Assembly (NCBI RefSeq): GCF_937936315.1
Contig: NZ_CALGWU010000013.1
Coordinates: forward strand, 1 to 47,107
DNA length: 47,107 nt
DNA from: an uncultured Capnocytophaga sp.
GTDB taxonomy: Bacteria > Bacteroidota > Bacteroidia > Flavobacteriales > Flavobacteriaceae
Direction of reading: 5' to 3'
Every line of letters begins with the position of its first letter. Within the stretch, counting starts at the first letter, position 1. Both the position numbers and the translations under genes were made by a program. This document shows positions 41,406 through 47,107 of the stretch, one piece after another. The notes beneath the pieces are model-generated. The model saw only the letters and a program-made list of their open reading frames with translations. It did no database searches and was not told the origin of the DNA.

Positions 41406-44162
41406 ATGAAAAACAGAGAAATTCTTATAAAGGGTGCTAAACTGCACAATCTTAAAAATATTACCGTGGGGATTCCCCGCAACCAGTTGGTGGTGATTAC
41501 AGGGCTTTCAGGTTCAGGTAAATCATCATTGGCGTTTGACACGCTTTACGCCGAAGGGCAACGCCGTTATGTGGAGAGCCTATCGTCGTACGCACGTCAG
41601 TTTTTGGGTAAGTTAGACAAGCCCAAAGTAGACAATATCATAGGGATTGCCCCTGCTATTGCTATTCAGCAGAAAGTAAACACCTCTAACCCTCGTTCTA
41701 CCGTGGGCACTTCTACCGAGGTGTACGACTACTTAAAATTACTCTTCGCACGTATCGGGAAAACGTATTCTCCTATTTCAGGTCAAGAGGTAAAAAAACA
41801 TAGCGTTACCGATGTGGTAGATGCGGTGATGCGCTATCCCGAAGGCACAAAATTGTTGCTTTTAGCCCCTGTGAGTATCCCCAAAGACCGTACCGTAGAG
41901 CAAGTGCTCAAACTCCTCTTACAACAGGGCTATGCACGCATTCTATACAAAGAAGAAATCATCCGTCTTGAGGAAGACAATTTGCCTAAGAATCTCGACA
42001 ATTTCCAATTGGTAGTAGATAGGGTGATTGTGCGTCACGACGAAGACTTTCAGCACCGCCTTGCCGATGCCGTGGATACAGCTTTTTTTGAAGGCAAAGG
42101 CGAGTGCTATATTCAAGAAATAGATGGAGTGGTGCAAACGCATTTTAGCAATCGGTTTGAGTTGGACGGCATCACTTTTTTAGAGCCTAACGTACACTTG
42201 TTCAGTTTCAACAACCCTTATGGAGCTTGCCCCAAATGCGATGGCTATGGCGATACTATTGGTCTTGACGAAGAGCTTATCATACCTAACACAGGGCTTT
42301 CAGTCTACGAAAAGGCAATTTACCCTTGGCGTGGTGAGACTATGGGCTCTTATCTCGACCAATTAGTGAACAATGCTTATAAATTCGATTTTCCCATACA
42401 CAAACCTTGGTTTGAACTCACTGATAAACAGAAACAATTAGTTTGGGACGGCAATAAATATTTCACAGGACTCACCGATTTCTTCAAAGAGTTAGAGGAC
42501 AAAAGTTACAAAATACAAAACCGAGTACTCTTGGCTCGCTATCGCGGAAAAACGCGTTGTCACGAATGCCACGGCAAGCGTTTGCGCAAAGAGGCTAACT
42601 ACGTGAAAATAGCTGGCAAAAGCATTTCGGACTTGGTAGAATTGCCTATTGAAGAACTACAAATTTTCTTTAAAGAACTCAAAATCAACGACTATGAGCA
42701 AGAGGTAGCCAAACGATTGTTGTTAGAAATCAACAACCGCCTGCAATTCCTCGCCGATGTAGGTTTAGGCTATTTAACCCTCAACCGAAAATCAAACACG
42801 CTCTCAGGGGGGGAAAGCCAGCGTATCAACTTAGCAACCTCCTTAGGCAGTAGTTTGGTAGGCTCTATGTATATACTTGATGAGCCCAGTATCGGCTTGC
42901 ACCCGCGGGATACCGAACGACTGATAGGCGTACTAAAATCCTTGCGCGATTTAGGCAATACGGTGATTGTGGTAGAACACGACGAGGATATTATGAAAGC
43001 TGCTGACTATATTATCGACATAGGTCCTGAAGCCGGAACGCACGGCGGTGAAGTGGTAGCAGCAGGCACTTATAAAGAACTTCTAAAAGCCGATACCCTT
43101 ACGGGGAAATACCTCAGCGGACGTTTGTCAATTGAAGTACCCAAAAAACGGCGCACCTCTCCTCAACACATCACTTTGATAGGCTGCCGCGAGAACAACC
43201 TTAAGAACATAGATGTTACTTTTCCTTTGGATATGCTCACGGTAGTTACAGGGGTATCGGGTAGCGGAAAATCTACTTTGGTGAAAAAATTGCTCTATCC
43301 TGCTATTCAAAAAGAATTAGACTTAGGCGGAGAGAAAATCGGTCAGTTTACCAAAATAGAAGGCAAATACAAGCACTTGCAAAGTGTGGAGTTTGTAGAC
43401 CAAAATCCTATTGGTAAATCGTCCCGTTCAAATCCTATTACCTATATCAAGGCTTACGACGATATTCGCGCCCTTTTTGCTAATCAGAAATTGGCAAAGA
43501 TGCGCAATTTCCAATCCAAACACTTCTCATTCAACGTAGATGGAGGTCGTTGCGAAGTATGTAAAGGAGAGGGTGAAGTAACCATAGAAATGCAATTTAT
43601 GGCTGATGTGCACCTCACTTGTGAGGCTTGTGGGGGCAAACGCTTCAAAAAAGAAGTCCTTGAGGTGATGTACGAAGGCAAAAATATAGATGACCTGCTG
43701 AACACTACTATCGATGATGCTGTAGCCTTTTTCCAAAAACACAAACAAACCAAAATAGCCGAAAAACTCAAACCTTTACAAGATGTAGGGTTGGGGTATG
43801 TAACACTGGGACAGTCCTCCTCTACCCTATCGGGTGGGGAAGCCCAACGGATAAAATTGGCTTCTTTCCTATCAAAATCGGATAGCAAAGAAAAAGTGCT
43901 GTTCATTTTTGATGAGCCTACCACCGGTTTGCACTTTCACGACATTCGCAAACTCTTAGATTCATTGCAAGCCCTTATAGAAAAAGGGCATTCGGTTATC
44001 ATTATCGAACACAATACCGAGATGATCAAATCAGCCGACTATGTAATAGATTTAGGTTTAGAAGGCGGCGCCAAAGGAGGCAATCTCGTAGCGACGGGCA
44101 CCCCTGAGGAAATCGCTAAAAACAAACAAAGCTACACAGGTAAATACTTAAAACTGAAATAG
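41406..44162 (+). CDS. uvrA: Excinuclease ABC subunit A
   Basis: The 918-residue protein matches UvrA, the damage-sensing ATPase of nucleotide excision repair. The first ABC module has Walker A GLSGSGKSS (33-41) and signature LSGGESQRINLA. The second has GVSGSGKST and LSGGEAQRIKLA. Zinc motifs are present as CPKCDGYGD, CHECHGKRLRKE, CEVCKGEGEV and CEACGGKRF. It starts 18 bases after its -7 element. Length is slightly below the usual 940 residues but no module is missing. Composition fits the core genome. Confidence 0.97.
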   Translation: MKNREILIKGAKLHNLKNITVGIPRNQLVVITGLSGSGKSSLAFDTLYAEGQRRYVESLSSYARQFLGKLDKPKVDNIIGIAPAIAIQQKVNTSNPRSTVGTSTEVYDYLKLLFARIGKTYSPISGQEVKKHSVTDVVDAVMRYPEGTKLLLLAPVSIPKDRTVEQVLKLLLQQGYARILYKEEIIRLEEDNLPKNLDNFQLVVDRVIVRHDEDFQHRLADAVDTAFFEGKGECYIQEIDGVVQTHFSNRFELDGITFLEPNVHLFSFNNPYGACPKCDGYGDTIGLDEELIIPNTGLSVYEKAIYPWRGETMGSYLDQLVNNAYKFDFPIHKPWFELTDKQKQLVWDGNKYFTGLTDFFKELEDKSYKIQNRVLLARYRGKTRCHECHGKRLRKEANYVKIAGKSISDLVELPIEELQIFFKELKINDYEQEVAKRLLLEINNRLQFLADVGLGYLTLNRKSNTLSGGESQRINLATSLGSSLVGSMYILDEPSIGLHPRDTERLIGVLKSLRDLGNTVIVVEHDEDIMKAADYIIDIGPEAGTHGGEVVAAGTYKELLKADTLTGKYLSGRLSIEVPKKRRTSPQHITLIGCRENNLKNIDVTFPLDMLTVVTGVSGSGKSTLVKKLLYPAIQKELDLGGEKIGQFTKIEGKYKHLQSVEFVDQNPIGKSSRSNPITYIKAYDDIRALFANQKLAKMRNFQSKHFSFNVDGGRCEVCKGEGEVTIEMQFMADVHLTCEACGGKRFKKEVLEVMYEGKNIDDLLNTTIDDAVAFFQKHKQTKIAEKLKPLQDVGLGYVTLGQSSSTLSGGEAQRIKLASFLSKSDSKEKVLFIFDEPTTGLHFHDIRKLLDSLQALIEKGHSVIIIEHNTEMIKSADYVIDLGLEGGAKGGNLVATGTPEEIAKNKQSYTGKYLKLK

Positions 44163-44186
44163 CGATGAAAGAATTAGAAGAAACTT

Positions 44187-44213
44187 CAGTTGCTCGAATT
44201 TTTCGAGTAACTG
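44187..44213. promoter_or_regulatory. 12-bp hairpin between uvrA and the carboxyltransferase gene
   Basis: CAGTTGCTCGAA and TTCGAGTAACTG pair over 12 bases (one G-T pair) around TTT. No T-run follows on the plus strand, so it is not a classical terminator. A 22-codon open frame (44165-44233) spans it but has no support as a gene. Confidence 0.4.
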
Positions 44214-44254
44214 CCGATGATGGTAAAATGTAAAATGTACAATATTAATCAAAT

Positions 44255-45883
44255 ATGGACATTCAATTCAATACAAACGAAGATTACAATAAATTAGCCC
44301 TTAGCGAGTTGCGTAAACGCCTGAAAAAAGTAAAAGAAGGCGGGGGCAAAAAGAACCTCGAAAAATTACACAGCCAAGGCAAACTCTCGGCTCGTGAACG
44401 CATAGAATATCTCTTAGACAAAGATAAACCTCAAATAGAAATAGGCGCTTTTGCCGGTGAAGGAATGTACGAAGCACACGGCGGCTGTCCCTCGGCAGGT
44501 GTAGTGGTAGTGATAGGCTATGTTGCTGGCAAACAATGTGTAGTAGTAGCCAATGACGCTACCGTAAAGGCAGGTGCGTGGTTTCCTATTACAGCTAAAA
44601 AGAACCTACGCGCTCAAGAAATTGCAATGGAAAATCGCTTGCCTATCATCTATTTAGTAGATAGTGCGGGGGTGTACTTGCCTTTGCAAGATGAAATTTT
44701 CCCCGATAAGGAACACTTTGGTCGCATCTTTCGCAACAACGCCCTGATGAGCAGTATGGGCATCACCCAAATAGCAGTGGTAATGGGCAGTTGTGTGGCA
44801 GGCGGGGCTTATCTGCCTATAATGAGCGACGAGGCACTGATAGTAGATAAAACGGGAAGTATCTTCTTGGCAGGCAGCTATTTGGTAAAAGCTGCTATAG
44901 GCGAAAATATCGATAATGAAACCTTAGGCGGCGCGACTACCCACTGCGAAATCAGTGGTGTAACCGACTATAAGGCAACCGATGATAAAGATGCCCTCGA
45001 CCGTGTACGCCGTACAATGGCTAAACTCGCCGATGCCGAAAAAGCAGGCTTTAACCGCATTGAAGCGCATAAACCGCTGAAAGACCCTAACGAAATTTAC
45101 GGTATCTTGCCTAAACTGCGCTCAGAGCCTTATGATATGAAAGATATCATCCTCCGATTGGTAGACAATTCAGAATTTGACGAATATAAAGAAGGTTACG
45201 GACAAACCATCCTCACGGGCTATGCGCGTATTGAGGGTTGGGCAGTAGGCATTGTTGCCAACCAGCGCAAAGTGGTGAAAACTAAAAAAGGGGAAATGCA
45301 ATTTGGAGGTGTAATCTACTCGGATAGTGCCGACAAGGCAACCCGCTTTATAGCCAATTGCAACCAAAAGAAAATACCTTTGCTCTTTTTGCAAGATGTT
45401 ACCGGTTTTATGGTAGGCTCTAAATCAGAACACGGAGGGATTATCAAAGATGGGGCTAAACTCGTGAATGCTGTGGCTAACTCAGTTGTGCCTAAATTTA
45501 CAGTGGTCATAGGCAATTCGTATGGAGCAGGCAACTACGCAATGTGTGGTAAGGCTTACGACCCGCGTCTTATCGTATCGTGGCACAGTGGAAATATTTC
45601 GGTAATGGGGGGCGCACAAGCTGCTAAAGTGCTCTTGCAGATAGAAACTGCTAACCTAAAGAAAAAAGGTGAAGAGCTTACCCCTGAAAAAGAAGCTGCT
45701 CTTTTTGCGCATATCAAAGAGCAATACGACGAGCAAATATCACCTTACTATGCCGCTGCTCGCCTCTGGACAGATGCCATCATCGACCCATTAGAAACCC
45801 GCCAATGGATAGCAATGGGTATAGAAGCTGCCAACAATGCCCCCATTGAAAGAGCGTTTAACTTAGGAGTGATACAAGTTTAG
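44255..45883 (+). CDS. Acyl-CoA carboxylase, carboxyltransferase subunit
   Basis: The 542-residue protein has the two crotonase-like halves of a biotin-dependent carboxyltransferase, which moves CO2 from biotin to an acyl-CoA. Features are the N-terminal GKLSARERIEYLLD, the VDSAGVYLPLQDEIFPDKEHFGRIF segment typical of the methylcrotonyl/geranyl-CoA group, MGSCVAGGAYLP, and in the C-half LFLQDVTGFMVGSKSEHGGIIKDGAKLV and GAGNYAMCGKAYDPRLI. The best guess is the beta subunit of methylcrotonyl-CoA carboxylase, for leucine breakdown, rather than propionyl-CoA. The partner biotin carboxylase subunit is not in this window. Confidence 0.9.
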   Translation: MDIQFNTNEDYNKLALSELRKRLKKVKEGGGKKNLEKLHSQGKLSARERIEYLLDKDKPQIEIGAFAGEGMYEAHGGCPSAGVVVVIGYVAGKQCVVVANDATVKAGAWFPITAKKNLRAQEIAMENRLPIIYLVDSAGVYLPLQDEIFPDKEHFGRIFRNNALMSSMGITQIAVVMGSCVAGGAYLPIMSDEALIVDKTGSIFLAGSYLVKAAIGENIDNETLGGATTHCEISGVTDYKATDDKDALDRVRRTMAKLADAEKAGFNRIEAHKPLKDPNEIYGILPKLRSEPYDMKDIILRLVDNSEFDEYKEGYGQTILTGYARIEGWAVGIVANQRKVVKTKKGEMQFGGVIYSDSADKATRFIANCNQKKIPLLFLQDVTGFMVGSKSEHGGIIKDGAKLVNAVANSVVPKFTVVIGNSYGAGNYAMCGKAYDPRLIVSWHSGNISVMGGAQAAKVLLQIETANLKKKGEELTPEKEAALFAHIKEQYDEQISPYYAAARLWTDAIIDPLETRQWIAMGIEAANNAPIERAFNLGVIQV

Positions 45884-45970
45884 GTAACAGGTAAGAGATA
45901 AAGCCAGCGAGGGCTCACAGCTGGGTATGTAAGTAAACCTGCAAGAACTGCTGGGTTATGAATAAGAAAA

Positions 45971-46471
45971 TTACTTTATTAATTTTCCGTCATAATCAAT
46001 GTGGTATTCCTCATAATTAAAATCTACTAAATCAATACCTTGTGGGGTCATCTTAAAAGCGTGAGTGCGCTCTATGGGCGAGACAAAAATATCCTTGCCA
46101 CTGAACTGCCAGAGGATTTCGCCCTGCTTGTTGAGGCGTACTATCTCCACCTCGCCGTGGGTAATATAATCATCTTGATAGGGGATTATTTCAAAGCAAG
46201 TAGCCATATCCACCTGCGTATGCCAAAGGAGTTCTAAAGAAGGCAAGAGAATACAAAATACTTCATTGCCACAAGCTATGAGCAGTCTATCGCCGTCTAA
46301 CAGCGCACTTTTCTCCCACAGACTGCTCACGCTCCCTCCTCCCGTGAGGACTATGTTTTTAATCTCCTCTTCTGTCTGATAGAGATAAACCGCTACTTGT
46401 GGTGGGTGTGCTTCCTTTTCTCTTATCTCTATCTGATAAGGATTTTTATAAAGCCAAAGGGTGTTTTTCAT
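45971..46471 (-). CDS. Hypothetical protein, 166 aa, beta-rich
   Basis: The start is taken as MKNTLWLYKNPYQIEI at 46471, which overlaps the stop of the upstream gene by 4 bases (ATGA). A longer form from 46513 would run through the upstream gene. The protein shows repeated strand pairs such as GDRLLIACGNEVFCILLPSLELLW and GEVEIVRLNKQGEILWQFSG, resembling two or three blades of a propeller with PQQ-like repeats. No signal peptide is visible, so it is cytoplasmic. Small proteins of this kind are found near immunity genes in Bacteroidota, but I cannot name a family. Confidence 0.7.
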   Translation of the reverse strand: MKNTLWLYKNPYQIEIREKEAHPPQVAVYLYQTEEEIKNIVLTGGGSVSSLWEKSALLDGDRLLIACGNEVFCILLPSLELLWHTQVDMATCFEIIPYQDDYITHGEVEIVRLNKQGEILWQFSGKDIFVSPIERTHAFKMTPQGIDLVDFNYEEYHIDYDGKLIK

Positions 46472-47001
46472 AGTTTTGATTTTCTTTTGAATATAATAAA
46501 TAGTATAAAACACAAACTTACTGCTATATTAATTATAAAATTTAGTAGAGGGGCGTGTTCTAAAAGATTTTCATCTAATAAGAATTCAGCTCCATCTTGT
46601 TGCTTAAAAGGTTTGGTAACTACAAACTCATAGAGCGTAAATAACAGCAATCCTAAACTCAGCACAAACAATACATTTTCATAGAGTTTATTTCTATACC
46701 TGAGCAAGAAAAGGATGTTAAATACTAAAATGAAAAACGCAAAAAATAGAGGTACAGGATACCATTCTATAAGATCTAACTCCCAATAGGGAATTATTGG
46801 TCGCACACACCGGAATAAAAAGATTCCTACAGCTATATTATAGACCATTATGCCCAATGCTAATAAGATTTCAAGTAGAGAGAAAATAGATTTATTCTCT
46901 ACTTTTTTTGCCACGAAAGCAATTAAGAGAAATACTAACAAAGGAATTATAAGTTTCCCTGCCAGTTCTAACTCTGAAGATATAGAAGGATATAAGTGCA
47001 T
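46468..47001 (-). CDS. Hypothetical membrane protein, 177 aa
   Basis: About five hydrophobic segments are visible: near 14-32 (LAGKLIIPLLVFLLIAFVA), 42-64, 82-103, 110-130 and 152-172. The short loops are charged. No enzymatic motif is seen and I do not recognise a family. It overlaps the next gene by 4 bases and follows a partial gene by 20 bases, so the three look like one transcript. Confidence 0.7.
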   Translation of the reverse strand: MHLYPSISSELELAGKLIIPLLVFLLIAFVAKKVENKSIFSLLEILLALGIMVYNIAVGIFLFRCVRPIIPYWELDLIEWYPVPLFFAFFILVFNILFLLRYRNKLYENVLFVLSLGLLLFTLYEFVVTKPFKQQDGAEFLLDENLLEHAPLLNFIINIAVSLCFILFIIFKRKSKL

Positions 47002-47021
47002 AATAACTTCTTTTTAAGGTT

Positions 47022-47107
47022 TTATAATTGCTCTTTAATAGTGTCTATCAACTCCTCTACTTTCTTGAGTTTCCCTCCAAAATATTTTTTGTCTTCTATG
47101 ATTTTTT
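47022..47107 (-). CDS. 3' end of a gene cut by the window edge
   Basis: On the minus strand the frame from the window end reads KIIEDKKYFGGKLKKVEELI and ends DTIKEQL before TAA at 47022. It is a charged amphipathic helix. Only 27-28 codons are present, so neither the family nor the length can be told. It lies 20 bases upstream of the membrane-protein gene on the same strand. Confidence 0.55.
   Translation of the reverse strand, partial: KIIEDKKYFGGKLKKVEELIDTIKEQL

Noticed and set aside
43484..43924. 146-codon open frame antisense to uvrA
   Set aside because: It overlaps the conserved second ABC module and zinc motifs of uvrA; Ser/Pro-rich composition is that of an antisense frame.

Overview
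The window looks like a chromosomal segment of a Flavobacteriaceae bacterium, most likely a Capnocytophaga-type oral species. That assignment is inference. It rests on Bacteroidota -7 promoter elements (TAnnTTTG), SusC/SusD and S46 peptidase genes, flavobacterial lipoproteins, AT-rich composition, little use of Shine-Dalgarno sequences and several families of short intergenic repeats. No rRNA genes or CRISPR arrays were seen.

Layout. 1-1740: 3' end of tRNA-Glu, rpsT and a lipoprotein. 1785-7678 (minus): a HAD phosphatase, acyl-ACP thioesterase, GH110 alpha-galactosidase, OstA/LptA-like protein and OmpA-like lipoprotein in close series. 7855-9417 (minus): tRNA-Asp and a dGTPase. 9552-14998 (plus): a DPP11-type S46 peptidase, two duplicated lipoproteins, deoC and an exonuclease III gene. 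15082-17074 (minus): manA and fabH.

17151-22610 is an accessory island on the minus strand beside a membrane-protein gene that has lost its 5' part. Four tightly packed genes encode a C5 cytosine DNA methyltransferase, a protein with two GHKL ATPase modules (MORC/Hsp90-like N-terminus, histidine-kinase-like C-terminus), a response regulator with an unassigned C-terminal domain, and an HNH nuclease. I read this as a restriction-modification-like defence operon wired through a phosphorelay, and it is the best candidate for an unusual system. A SUKH/SMI1 protein and a nitroreductase follow.

24214-28984 (plus) is the start of the dcw cluster (rsmH, ftsL, ftsI, murE). The usual next genes are absent. 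29122-36306 is a second accessory block. Two FtsK-related proteins that lack a recognisable Walker A motif flank three nuclease-like genes: one with an HNH-like DHIKP motif, one PD-(D/E)XK-like, and one HNH. The two FtsK-like genes share a palindrome at identical spacing from their -7 elements. The three nuclease-like genes share a different promoter sequence. A WYL regulator lies convergent at the end. A 200-bp element with IS-like inverted ends sits inside the block.

36662-41273 is a SusC/SusD outer-membrane uptake pair. 41406-45883 holds uvrA and a biotin-dependent acyl-CoA carboxyltransferase. 45971-47107 (minus) holds small hypothetical and membrane proteins and a gene cut by the window end.
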